Assembly: GCF_013377855.1 (NCBI RefSeq)
Contig: NZ_JABXYJ010000011.1
Location: forward strand, 1 to 57,304
From: Cognatundibacterium oligocarboniphilum
GTDB lineage: Bacteria > Pseudomonadota > Gammaproteobacteria > Burkholderiales > Burkholderiaceae_D
Length of the DNA stretch: 57,304 nucleotides
Direction of reading: 5' to 3'
In this document: in pieces, positions 1 through 6,762 of the stretch
How the letters are laid out: each line of letters starts with the position of its first letter
How positions within the stretch are numbered: position 1 is the stretch's first letter
Translations under genes and position numbers: made by a program
Notes under the pieces: generated by a model
What the model was told of the DNA's origin: nothing
Database searches by the model: none
Seen by the model: the letters and a program-made list of their open reading frames with translations, nothing else

Positions 1-13
1 GCCAGCCGCACCA
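1..13 (+). tRNA. 3' end of a tRNA-Arg gene cut by the window edge (attL side)
   Basis: The first 13 bases are the acceptor 3' strand, discriminator base and CCA of a tRNA whose body lies before the window. The same sequence recurs at 3119-3131, preceded there by a T arm and an anticodon-loop half that match tRNA-Arg(ACG). The intact tRNA is therefore inferred to sit just upstream, with its 3' end supplied by the integrated element. A terminator follows at once. Confidence 0.6.
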
Positions 14-19
14 GATACA

Positions 20-54
20 AGGGATCAGATGCAAATCTGGTCCCTTTTTTCTTT
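20..54 (+). terminator. Terminator of the tRNA-Arg gene (left copy)
   Basis: A 10-bp stem (21-30 with 35-44, one T-G wobble) with a GCAA loop is followed by a T run. The copy at 3138-3172 is the same hairpin with the wobble replaced by a C-G pair. The terminator is thus part of the duplicated segment. Confidence 0.75.
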
Positions 55-70
55 CAGCGTAGGGATTTCG

Positions 71-1120
71 TCACGTTATTTCCATCCCGACGCCAGTTCG
101 ACGATTTACCCATTGGGCTAAATGCTCTGTCGAAAGATGAGCGTACCGCTGCACCATCTCCGACGTAGCCCATCCGCCCAGCTCCCGTAACACGTTTAAC
201 GGCGTCCCATCTTGCGCGTGCCACGATGCCCAAGTGTGCCGTAGATCATGCCAGCGAAATCCTGCTGAAATGCCTGCTTTGGCTAAGGCATTGCGCCATG
301 ACTTTGTTGCCACTTGAGTTACAGGCTTTCCTCTGTACGGAAAAACCCAATTTTCATTTTTACCGACTTGCTGCCGCAAAACTTGCATAGCTTCATTTGA
401 TAATGGCACTCCGATTGCTTTTCCTGCCTTGGCTTGATCGGGATGTATCCACGCTTGACGTTTGATAAGGTCAACTTGCGACCATGCCAAGTGCGTTACA
501 TTTTTCCTACGCAGTCCGGTTTCCAGAGCAAAGCGCACCATTTGCCGTTGATGATCTGGGAGGGCATTTAATAGTGCTAATGCTTGTTCCCGAGTAATCC
601 AGCTTACACGCTTGATTGGTTCCTTTAACATCGGAATATTTGGACATTGATCTATCCATCCCCAATCATCGCGCGCTCTCCTTAAAATCGCCCTTAATAC
701 TTCTAAAGTTCGGTTTACCGTGGAGGTTTTTGGTGTGATTTGTCTAGGTCTGCCCTTTGTTCGGGCTATTTCGTAGGGTAATCCTCTTGCCACCGTGATT
801 TGCGATATTAGGTCGCGATCAATTTGACTCAAGTATTTCCCTGCTAAACAGCCATCTAGCCATCGCAAATGCGATTTATCAGTTTCAATTGAAGCCTTGT
901 TTGCTTGCTCGGAAAGCCAGCGCAAAACAGTTTCTTGCCATGTTCGATTAGGTTTAATGCCTAACCGTTTTTCGTTCCAAAATTGCGTTTTGAGTCTGTC
1001 ATGCAACTCTTGCGCCGCTACTTTTTCGGAAGTCCCAGTGCTTTGCTGTATGCGTCGTCCGTCCGGTGCAGTAAGTTCGATCCACCAATTAGGTGAGTCT
1101 TTGCGCCTGAAGAGTGACAT
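71..1120 (-). CDS. Tyrosine-recombinase integrase
   Basis: This 349-residue phage-type site-specific recombinase should integrate and excise the element at the tRNA-Arg gene. The N-terminal third has the arm-type binding and SAM-like core-binding layout. The C-terminal catalytic domain shows the first arginine in TGLRRKN, the box HDLRHTWAS with catalytic His-Arg-His, a GGW motif, and the nucleophilic tyrosine in VQRYAHLS, so it looks intact. The start at 1120 has a good AAAGGAAAA ribosome-binding site. It lies 103 bp inside the 3' end of the upstream HTH gene in another frame. The stop falls 57 bp from the attL tRNA end. It is the last gene of the rep-alpA-int operon. Confidence 0.93.
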   Translation of the reverse strand: MSLFRRKDSPNWWIELTAPDGRRIQQSTGTSEKVAAQELHDRLKTQFWNEKRLGIKPNRTWQETVLRWLSEQANKASIETDKSHLRWLDGCLAGKYLSQIDRDLISQITVARGLPYEIARTKGRPRQITPKTSTVNRTLEVLRAILRRARDDWGWIDQCPNIPMLKEPIKRVSWITREQALALLNALPDHQRQMVRFALETGLRRKNVTHLAWSQVDLIKRQAWIHPDQAKAGKAIGVPLSNEAMQVLRQQVGKNENWVFPYRGKPVTQVATKSWRNALAKAGISAGFRWHDLRHTWASWHAQDGTPLNVLRELGGWATSEMVQRYAHLSTEHLAQWVNRRTGVGMEIT

Positions 1121-1323
1121 AGTGTTTTCCTTTCGTGAGAGTCACTCAACGACACCTGCATTGCATACTTTGCCCTAAGCCAGTCGAGTAAGTCAACAGT
1201 AATGAAGATCCATTTTTTCCCTGTTTTTGCCGCTGGAATTTGTCCATGTGCTGCGAGCCGTGAAAGAGTGATTGGATGAATTTTTAAAAATTGTGCGGCC
1301 TCTTTTAAATTTAAGGTCGTCAT
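1018..1323 (-). CDS. AlpA/excisionase-like helix-turn-helix protein
   Basis: A 101-residue small DNA-binding protein. Residues 1-50 form an HTH_17/AlpA-type winged helix (LKEAAQFLKIHPITLSRLA, then a basic turn and a hydrophobic strand). Members of this family act as excisionases or as activators of integrase genes. The start codon overlaps the Rep stop as ATGA (1320-1323), implying translational coupling. The last 34 codons overlap the integrase start in another frame; that tail is low in hydrophobics and does not belong to the HTH fold. A role as recombination directionality factor or rep-operon regulator is inferred from context. Confidence 0.8.
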   Translation of the reverse strand: MTTLNLKEAAQFLKIHPITLSRLAAHGQIPAAKTGKKWIFITVDLLDWLRAKYAMQVSLSDSHERKTLCHSSGAKTHLIGGSNLLHRTDDAYSKALGLPKK

Positions 1324-2447
1324 CTTGATTCACCCGTATCTCTCGGATTTTTGACTTCTCTGGTGTAGGGTTCGAGTCTTTTTGGTACTCCGCTTCGCCG
1401 CAGTATTTCGATTACTTTTCCTGCATTTTCCTCATGTACTGCCATAAGGACATTGATAGCCTTTCCTGACAATCTGCTTGCATTTGCAGTGATTGAAGCA
1501 AGTGTCAATGTGGTCGCTTTCTGCAAAGTTTTGAGTTTGATTTGTTCTGTTGTAAGAAATGCGAGACAGGGGTAACTACCTGCCAAATATTGACCAGGCT
1601 TAACAAGCATTTCCCAAGGTAAAAATCTATTTTTGTTTCTCAACTCAAGTTCTACTCGAAACCAATTGCTCTCAGGGTCTCTTAGTTGTTTGCCTTTCTC
1701 GTAGCAGCGCAACATTTTATTGCCACGTGTACCTATGTAAATCGTTCTACCATCGGTTAGGTTGTGCCAATCACCGGCAACTTTGATTTTGGCGTCTCTG
1801 CCACCAGAATTAAAGCCTTTCAGTGAATACCATTCTAAAATTTGCTCGGGATTGCAAATTGCCCCATCCAAATCATCGTGCGCAAGATCGATGCGAGTAA
1901 TGTTTGCGTTGTGTTCTTCTCCCCATTCTCTTATTCCTGCCCAGTTGGAAATGCGTGAGCAACCTGTCCCATTGATCACAATGTGTGCTTTGCCGCGCTG
2001 AGAGTTTCCACCCCAAGCAACAAATCCATACTTATCAAGTAAAGCGCAATGCTTAAATCCATTCCAGCCCGCTTTTTTAATTTCGGTGATTTGTAAATCG
2101 AACACTGCACTGATTTGTTGAAACAGCCAAGAGCGGATGTCGTTGTAATTGACCCTTAATGAAAATCCTAACCAGTCGATATGGGCTACTGATTGGTCGG
2201 TTGAGTCATTTGGAATGGGGTGCTGAATTAATACGGAATTATTTTCGCCGTAAAAGCGAATTTTTGTTTCTTCTGAATCGAATGATGCAAATGGTTGGGT
2301 TGCTGATTTATCGGGGAGGGGTTCTATTGCTGAACTTTTATCCCGTATTACTAGACGGGATGCAATCGACCGCTTTTCGTCCTGAAGGACGAGGCTGCTG
2401 TCGATTGCTGAATCGTTGTATTTTTGGTGATGAATTTTAGCGGACAT
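1320..2447 (-). CDS. Rolling-circle replication initiation protein (Rep_trans / RstA-like)
   Basis: The protein has about 375 residues. Its central part (residues 80-300) matches the replication-initiation-factor family (PF02486) of filamentous phages, RstA of CTXphi and some plasmids. It has DWLGFSLR near the domain start, the RIDLAHDD strand, and TIYIGTRGNKMLRCYEKGKQ, which carries the probable nicking tyrosine in CYEKGK. The family nicks a double-strand origin and stays covalently bound to the 5' end. I start it at the ATG at 2447 because a GGAG lies 7 bases before it; a TTG at 2486 would add 13 residues. The first 80 residues are polar and poorly conserved, and their DNA holds several inverted repeats. 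The stop overlaps the start of the HTH gene. Confidence 0.85.
   Translation of the reverse strand: MSAKIHHQKYNDSAIDSSLVLQDEKRSIASRLVIRDKSSAIEPLPDKSATQPFASFDSEETKIRFYGENNSVLIQHPIPNDSTDQSVAHIDWLGFSLRVNYNDIRSWLFQQISAVFDLQITEIKKAGWNGFKHCALLDKYGFVAWGGNSQRGKAHIVINGTGCSRISNWAGIREWGEEHNANITRIDLAHDDLDGAICNPEQILEWYSLKGFNSGGRDAKIKVAGDWHNLTDGRTIYIGTRGNKMLRCYEKGKQLRDPESNWFRVELELRNKNRFLPWEMLVKPGQYLAGSYPCLAFLTTEQIKLKTLQKATTLTLASITANASRLSGKAINVLMAVHEENAGKVIEILRRSGVPKRLEPYTREVKNPRDTGESR
2340..2408. repeat. Cluster of three inverted repeats within the rep 5' coding region
   Basis: Three perfect inverted repeats are packed into 69 bp. ATCCCGT (2340-2346) pairs with ACGGGAT (2355-2361). GCAATCGAC (2362-2370) pairs with GTCGATTGC (2400-2408). 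Nested inside the second, TCGTCCT (2377-2383) pairs with AGGACGA (2386-2392). They lie in the variable N-terminal coding part of rep. They could be part of a replication origin or an operator; function unknown. Confidence 0.6.
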
Positions 2448-2552
2448 GATGACTCCAATCGTAAAGACGATGGAATCAGTGCCCAAATTTAAAAGGAGTT
2501 TGACCCCATCGTCGATTAAAAAGTAAGGACGATGAAGTCACGGAAGGACGAG
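2385..2552 (+). repeat. Three direct copies of a 9-bp AAGGACGA(G/T) repeat
   Basis: AAGGACGAG occurs at 2385-2393 and 2544-2552, and AAGGACGAT at 2525-2533. In addition, GACGATG occurs at 2466-2472 and 2528-2534, with its inverse CATCGTC at 2507-2513. The copies straddle the rep start, where the rep promoter must lie. They may be binding sites for Rep or for the HTH protein. The copies are seen; their role is inferred. Confidence 0.55.
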
Positions 2553-2735
2553 TTTTAGTTTGTGCGATAAGCTTTTGTCGACATACGTAGGCACTTCTGG
2601 CCTAATTCGTTGCGAAGCTATATGTCCGTCTTCGATTGAGTGTAGTTCCCAACCAGTGACGATTCAATCCTAAACGAGCGATGATGCAGATGCAAGGAGG
2701 GTAAAGTTTTTTTACAACACCGGAATGTGCCGCAA

Positions 2736-2798
2736 GTTACCCACAGCCCAGCCCGCCCGTGCTCGATACATTGAGCAGCGGGCTGGGCTGTGGATAAC
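2736..2798. other. Large hairpin, candidate rolling-circle origin
   Basis: CCACAGCCCAGCCCGC (2741-2756) is perfectly inverted at 2778-2793, and the arms extend outward by about four more pairs with one mismatch. The 21-base interior contains a second stem, TGCTC (2760-2764) with GAGCA (2773-2777), so the whole folds into one long two-part hairpin. It sits in the non-coding part of the element upstream of rep. Strong hairpins at such a position are typical of double- or single-strand origins of rolling-circle replicons. No nick site can be assigned from the sequence alone. Confidence 0.65.
2790..2798 (-). promoter_or_regulatory. Perfect DnaA box at the foot of the origin hairpin
   Basis: TGTGGATAA is the exact reverse complement of the classical DnaA box TTATCCACA. 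The left arm ends in TTACCCACA (2738-2746), one base off the same box, so the hairpin is bracketed by a perfect and an imperfect DnaA box. This suggests use of host DnaA in replication of the element. Confidence 0.6.
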
Positions 2799-3086
2799 AT
2801 GCTAAATTGACGATTGGTATGATTTTATTAATTATCCATTGATTGATATGTAAAAATGACATTCTGCGAAATACTTGCAACACCCTGCAGCATTCATTCA
2901 ACCTAACTACATCTTTTTTCCATAGTTATTTGCTCAGTCTTGAAATCATCGTTTTTGTTATGTAGGGAAATTGTCACGCTGCAATTGTTGGTTGCGCTAA
3001 CGTCCCCCTTGATAAAGTTTAGGCATTACAATGAGCAGGTATCGTAAGTGATTGAATTGTAATAAAATTGCGTATTGCATGTGATC

Positions 3087-3131
3087 CTACGAACCAAGGG
3101 GTCGTGGGTTCGATTCCTGCCAGCCGCACCA
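3087..3131 (+). pseudogene. tRNA-Arg 3' fragment (attR)
   Basis: From the anticodon loop (CTACGAA, anticodon ACG) through the 3' anticodon stem, variable loop, T arm (GTGGG / CCTGC with TTCGATT loop), acceptor strand and CCA, this matches the 3' half of a tRNA-Arg(ACG). The upstream sequence does not form the 5' half. It is therefore a remnant left by integration with the crossover in or near the anticodon loop. A tRNA terminator follows at 3138-3172. Confidence 0.75.
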
Positions 3132-3137
3132 GATACG

Positions 3138-3172
3138 AGGGACCAGATGCAAATCTGGTCCCTTTTTTCTTT
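3138..3172 (+). terminator. Terminator copy following attR
   Basis: A perfect 10-bp stem, GGGACCAGAT with ATCTGGTCCC, around a GCAA loop, followed by a T run. This is the chromosomal original of the terminator at 20-54. Confidence 0.75.
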
Positions 3173-3254
3173 TTGCGTATGCGTTGTTGGGGTTGATTAT
3201 GGTCCGGTTACGCTCTTGCGATCTGCAGACTGGACGTAACAGCGGGGGTTTTGA

Positions 3255-3665
3255 TTATTCGGCCAGGATTAGTTGGCGCAGATTCCAGCCGGCAGGCGCC
3301 TGCTGATTGAGTGCGCTGCGCTTGATGGGGGCGGATCTCAGACTTTCCTGTAACGAGCTAATCAGCCTGTGCAGTTGCCCGATATCAGGCAGCATGGTTC
3401 CTAAAAATGCGACCTGATCCTGATATTGAATCAGTAAGGTGGGAAAGTTTTCAATGTCAATCTCGTCGATCAGATGGGCGGATTCTTCAATGTCAATCCA
3501 GGCAAAGCATTTGTCGGAGTGGCGTGCTGCCAGCTCCTGAAAAGGCGCTCGGTACGCGGTGCAGGTATCACACCAGGCGGCGCAAAGGCAGGCAACCAGC
3601 CAGTCTTTACCTGATAAGTCCTGTTTCAGCAGTTGCAGGTTGTCGGTATATTGATAAGTGCTCAT
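3255..3665 (-). CDS. Thioredoxin-family protein
   Basis: A 136-residue cytoplasmic thioredoxin-like protein with no signal peptide. The redox motif is WCDTC (Cys-Asp-Thr-Cys, residues about 31-35) in place of the thioredoxin WCGPC. The cis-proline strand FPTLLI follows about 43 residues later, so the fold is complete. The CDTC centre implies a redox potential unlike that of TrxA; the substrate is unknown. It is transcribed divergently from tsaB, with 70 bp between the starts, and is the first host gene after the integrated element. The C-terminal 40 residues extend past the usual fold. Confidence 0.85.
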   Translation of the reverse strand: MSTYQYTDNLQLLKQDLSGKDWLVACLCAAWCDTCTAYRAPFQELAARHSDKCFAWIDIEESAHLIDEIDIENFPTLLIQYQDQVAFLGTMLPDIGQLHRLISSLQESLRSAPIKRSALNQQAPAGWNLRQLILAE

Positions 3666-3735
3666 GCAGCAATTTTAACTGATTTGATCCTGCAGAAATC
3701 CGTCGTGAACAGATTGAACACGTTAAAATACGGCC

Positions 3736-4422
3736 ATGACAATAATTTTAGCAATAGAAACCTCCACAGAACTTGCTTCAGCAGCGCTGTTGGCTGATGA
3801 CCGTTATCTGGTGCGTGAACTTTCTGGAACACAGACGCATTCTCAGGGTATCCTGCCCGCTATTCAATCCTTGCTGGCTGAAGCCGGTATTGTTCTGAAA
3901 CAATGCGACGCTATCGCGTTCGGTTGCGGCCCAGGTGCGTTTACTGGCATTCGCACTGCCTGCGGCATCGTGCAGGGACTGGCTGTCGGTGCAGATTTGC
4001 CGGTGATCCCGGTGACCAGCCTGGAAGCCATGGCGCTTGGCGCGTATCAGCAGACTGGTTGTGCGCAAATCGCCTGCATATTGGATGCGCGTATGAATGA
4101 AATCTATTGGGCGCAATACCACCTGACGGATGACGCCTGTCAGGTAATCTGTCCGCCAGCACTGACGGCAATCAGCTTAGTCACCTTGCAGGCTGTTGAT
4201 CCGCTGACCCTGGCTGTCGGAAACGGCGTGCTCCTGCCGCCGGAATTATCCGCATTCACCGTCACTCCTTGCATGCCGCATGCGAGAGAAATTGCACAGG
4301 CCGGAATGCGTGCATTCCGGAATGGCGCCGTATTCAGTCCGGAACAGGCGCAACCAATGTATCTGCGTAATAAAATCGCCCTGACCACTGCTGAACGTGA
4401 GCAGGCCAGGCTATCCGCCTGA
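3736..4422 (+). CDS. tsaB: tRNA threonylcarbamoyladenosine biosynthesis protein TsaB
   Basis: The 228-residue ASKHA-fold partner of TsaD, needed with TsaC and TsaE to make t6A37 in ANN-decoding tRNAs. The N-terminal ILAIETSTELASAAL phosphate loop, the HSQGILP stretch and GPGAFTGIRT are family signatures. Like other TsaB proteins it lacks the metal-binding HxxxH of TsaD. It heads a tight block: its stop overlaps a possible rimI start at 4422. The tsaB-rimI-uracil-DNA glycosylase order is common in betaproteobacteria. Confidence 0.95.
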   Translation: MTIILAIETSTELASAALLADDRYLVRELSGTQTHSQGILPAIQSLLAEAGIVLKQCDAIAFGCGPGAFTGIRTACGIVQGLAVGADLPVIPVTSLEAMALGAYQQTGCAQIACILDARMNEIYWAQYHLTDDACQVICPPALTAISLVTLQAVDPLTLAVGNGVLLPPELSAFTVTPCMPHAREIAQAGMRAFRNGAVFSPEQAQPMYLRNKIALTTAEREQARLSA

Positions 4423-4454
4423 TGGATGGTGATCGAATGAGGGGTAGTCAGGAC

Positions 4455-4910
4455 ATGGGCGAGTATACTTTTGAAAAACTGAAACCTGCAGACCTGGATG
4501 AGATTCTGGCAATAGAAGAAGCCGCCTATTCTCACCCCTGGTCGCGCGGTAATTTCAGCGATTCATTTGCAAATGGCGACACCGCATGGGGATTACGGAA
4601 TGCCGCCTCAGAACTGGTCGGCTATTTTTTTGTGATGCCGGTTGTCGATGAATTGCATTTGCTGAATTTTGCAATCCAGGTTGAAAATCAGCGGCAGGGA
4701 TTGGGGCGGATTATGCTTCGTTACCTGCTGGATTACGCCAGAGCCCGGCATATGGATTCCGTTTTACTGGAAGTGCGCCAGAGTAATGTCCGTGCAATCC
4801 AGATTTATCTGGCTGACGGGTTTCAGGAAATCGGGCGTCGTAAAGGATATTATCCGTCAGCGAATCAGACTCGTGAGGACGCTATTGTGATGCGGAGAAT
4901 ATGCGGATGA
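4455..4910 (+). CDS. rimI: Ribosomal protein bS18 alanine N-acetyltransferase RimI
   Basis: A GNAT-fold acetyltransferase of 151 residues from this start. It is expected to acetylate the N-terminal alanine of S18 using acetyl-CoA. The acetyl-CoA loop appears as QRQGLGRIML, followed by the LEVRQSNVRAIQIY strand-helix and GFQEIGRRKGYY, all typical of RimI. In-frame starts at 4422 (overlapping the tsaB stop) and 4437 would add 11 or 6 residues. I prefer 4455 because GAGGGG lies 10 bases before it and family members begin near here. The 3' end overlaps the next gene by 10 bp. Confidence 0.92.
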   Translation: MGEYTFEKLKPADLDEILAIEEAAYSHPWSRGNFSDSFANGDTAWGLRNAASELVGYFFVMPVVDELHLLNFAIQVENQRQGLGRIMLRYLLDYARARHMDSVLLEVRQSNVRAIQIYLADGFQEIGRRKGYYPSANQTREDAIVMRRICG

Positions 4911-5734
4911 ACCGGAATAAATTCAGAATGCTGAATGAAATGGGGTTGGGACCGCTGTGGCTGTTGCGGCAACCGGCAGGAAGCCATGCTGTGGCAACCA
5001 GCACACAGGCAGAGATCATGAGCTCATCGCACTCCCCGGCTGCCGCTGCTGTTGCCGAAATGCCGGAATTTGCTGCAATGGTATCGGCAGAAACCATTCC
5101 TCACATGACGCCTCAGCCGCAACCGGCAGATACAGTTGCGCACGCTCCGGTCGCAGAAATGAATTGGCCTGCTTTGCAGGAATCTGTTGCGCATTGTCGC
5201 GCCTGCGGTTTATGCGAAGGGCGTAACAAGACGGTGTTTGGTGTCGGTGATCCGCGTGCGACATGGCTGTTTGTGGGTGAGGGACCGGGTTATAACGAAA
5301 ATATCAAGGGCGAGCCTTTTGTCGGCGCTGCCGGACAGTTGCTCGACAACATGTTGACCGCACTGGGCTTGCGACGTGGTGAGCGGGCGTATATCGCCAA
5401 TGTCGTCAAATGCCGTCCGACCGATCCTGCCGGGAAAGACCGGCCACCGACCGCAGAGGAAATTCAGGCTTGCCTGCCTTACCTGAAAAGACAGATTGCC
5501 CTCATACAGCCTGAGGTCATCGTTGCGCTCGGAAAAACGGCGGCAATTGCCCTGCTGCAGGCAGATCCGGAAACGCCGGTTGCACAATTGCGCGGACGCG
5601 TACACAGCGTCGGCAGAGTGCCAATGATCGTAACATACCACCCGGCTTATCTGCTGCGCAAACCACTCGATAAAAGCAAGGCATGGACTGACTTATGCCT
5701 TGCCCAGAGCACCTTGCATGTCGCAGCCAGCTGA
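4901..5734 (+). CDS. Family 4-type uracil-DNA glycosylase (4Fe-4S)
   Basis: The enzyme removes uracil from DNA in base-excision repair; 277 residues. Residues 1-90 are a variable Ala/Pro-rich linker after the betaproteobacterial start MLNEMGLGPLW. The catalytic domain starts at HCRACGLC. Cys99, Cys102, Cys171 and Cys191 match the four iron-sulphur ligands of family 4 enzymes. Motif A is GEGPG (127-131) with FVGAAGQLLD after it, and motif B is HPAYLL (His247). The start at 4901 overlaps rimI by 10 bp. The extra Cys105 is not a usual ligand. Confidence 0.93.
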   Translation: MRMNRNKFRMLNEMGLGPLWLLRQPAGSHAVATSTQAEIMSSSHSPAAAAVAEMPEFAAMVSAETIPHMTPQPQPADTVAHAPVAEMNWPALQESVAHCRACGLCEGRNKTVFGVGDPRATWLFVGEGPGYNENIKGEPFVGAAGQLLDNMLTALGLRRGERAYIANVVKCRPTDPAGKDRPPTAEEIQACLPYLKRQIALIQPEVIVALGKTAAIALLQADPETPVAQLRGRVHSVGRVPMIVTYHPAYLLRKPLDKSKAWTDLCLAQSTLHVAAS

Positions 5735-6758
5735 ATTGAATTTCGGGGATTATCAGCATCAGTTTCATGCTGACTGGTCGCACCTGAACGATCCTCATGT
5801 GCGTGCGCTGGCATGGTTGCTGACCTCGCCCCATTTGCTGAATCCCGCCTCGCCAGTATGGCACGGTGCTAATGTCGCACCGGTTTTATCCCATAGCGAT
5901 GCCGTGCATACATTTCTGACCATGCTGGATCAGCAACCTGCTGCCTTGTACGCTGCACTGGCGGCCGCTCCGACGCGCCGTCTCGGCCTGTATGCGGAAA
6001 CGTTGTTCGGATTTTTTCTCGATAAAGTTACCACCTTGTATGCACATGGTTTGCAGGTGCAGGATCTGAGCGGGCGTACGGTTGGCGAATTTGATTTTCT
6101 GGTGCGGGAATCGGATGCCTTATCGCACTGGGAACTGGCGACCAAATTTTATCTGTTGGACAGTGTATGTGAAGGCGATCAAATCCTGCAGCATCCAAAC
6201 AAACATCTTGATCTGTTCGATTATCTGGGCCCCAATCTGGGTGATACGCTGGGCGCTAAAATGGATAAAATCGTTCGCCAGCAGTTGCGTTTACCGCATC
6301 ACCCGGCAGCTACGCAAGTATTGGATTGGCCTGTCCGCCAGTCGCAGGCCTGGATTAAAGGTTGGCTGTTTTACCGCAATCCTGCGGAGACCCGTACGGA
6401 TAATTTACCGGAGGGAATCGCTGCGCATCATTGTGCCGGTTACATCTGGACATTGGATGATCTGAAGAAGAACACGGTTTTTCAAGGTGTGATACTGCCA
6501 AGACTGGAATGGCTGGCGCCGGTTCAATGCCTGCCCCAGCAAGTGTCGTCGCAACCAGCATTGATTGATGAGATCGGCAGGCAGATGGCGCGCATTGCGT
6601 CGCCGGTGATGCTGGCGATGACCCGGACCGTCAATGGCAGAGCACAGGAAGTATGTCGCGGTATGGTGTTGCCTGAAGACTGGTGGGCGCGTGCTGCGTT
6701 GGCCAGACCTGCGCTGAAGCCGGGGCGAAAGAATGTCGCTGGTTCTGATCAGATGTGA
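5718..6758 (+). CDS. DUF1853 family protein
   Basis: A protein of about 346 residues matching the DUF1853 family (PF08907), of unknown function. The central block LGLYAETLFGFFL, then GEFDFLV and HWELATKFYL, has the spacing of a PD-(D/E)xK nuclease core: Glu, then Asp, then Glu-x-Lys. This resemblance is my inference. It overlaps the glycosylase end by 17 bp from the ATG at 5718, or by 35 bp from an earlier ATG at 5700, so the two are probably co-transcribed and may act together in DNA metabolism. The start choice is uncertain; no clear ribosome-binding site precedes either ATG. Confidence 0.85.
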   Translation: MSQPAELNFGDYQHQFHADWSHLNDPHVRALAWLLTSPHLLNPASPVWHGANVAPVLSHSDAVHTFLTMLDQQPAALYAALAAAPTRRLGLYAETLFGFFLDKVTTLYAHGLQVQDLSGRTVGEFDFLVRESDALSHWELATKFYLLDSVCEGDQILQHPNKHLDLFDYLGPNLGDTLGAKMDKIVRQQLRLPHHPAATQVLDWPVRQSQAWIKGWLFYRNPAETRTDNLPEGIAAHHCAGYIWTLDDLKKNTVFQGVILPRLEWLAPVQCLPQQVSSQPALIDEIGRQMARIASPVMLAMTRTVNGRAQEVCRGMVLPEDWWARAALARPALKPGRKNVAGSDQM

Positions 6759-6762
6759 TGAA

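Larger units (their letters stand above)
2448..3086. other. Non-coding replication/regulatory region of the element
   Basis: The 640 bp between rep and the right attachment site hold no convincing gene. The longest frame, 60 codons on the minus strand at 2618-2800, runs through the hairpin and has low-complexity content. The region contains the 9-bp repeats near the rep start and the origin hairpin. The 2800-3086 part is AT-rich with no further structure that I can identify. Confidence 0.6.
1..3131. mobile_element. Small tRNA-integrated element with rolling-circle replication gene
   Basis: A direct repeat bounds the segment: bases 1-54 and 3119-3172 match at all but two positions, and the right copy also reaches back to about 3087 in the tRNA anticodon loop. 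Inside is one minus-strand operon: Rep_trans-type initiator, AlpA-like HTH protein, tyrosine integrase. About 640 bp of non-coding, repeat-rich DNA with a strong hairpin follows. The integrase sits next to the tRNA, as is usual for tRNA-targeting elements. No coat, Zot-like, relaxase, partition or resistance gene is present. It is therefore too small for an inovirus and resembles a satellite or an integrative rolling-circle plasmid. The boundaries are seen; the element type is inferred from gene content. Confidence 0.8.

Noticed and set aside
2618..2800. 60-codon minus-strand frame in the element's non-coding region
   Set aside because: It runs through the long origin-like hairpin, has no family features and no convincing ribosome-binding site; the pattern is explained by the inverted repeat.
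1..3131. Complete filamentous (inovirus) prophage
   Set aside because: Only the replication gene is shared; no coat, Zot/pI-like or assembly gene is present between the attachment sites.
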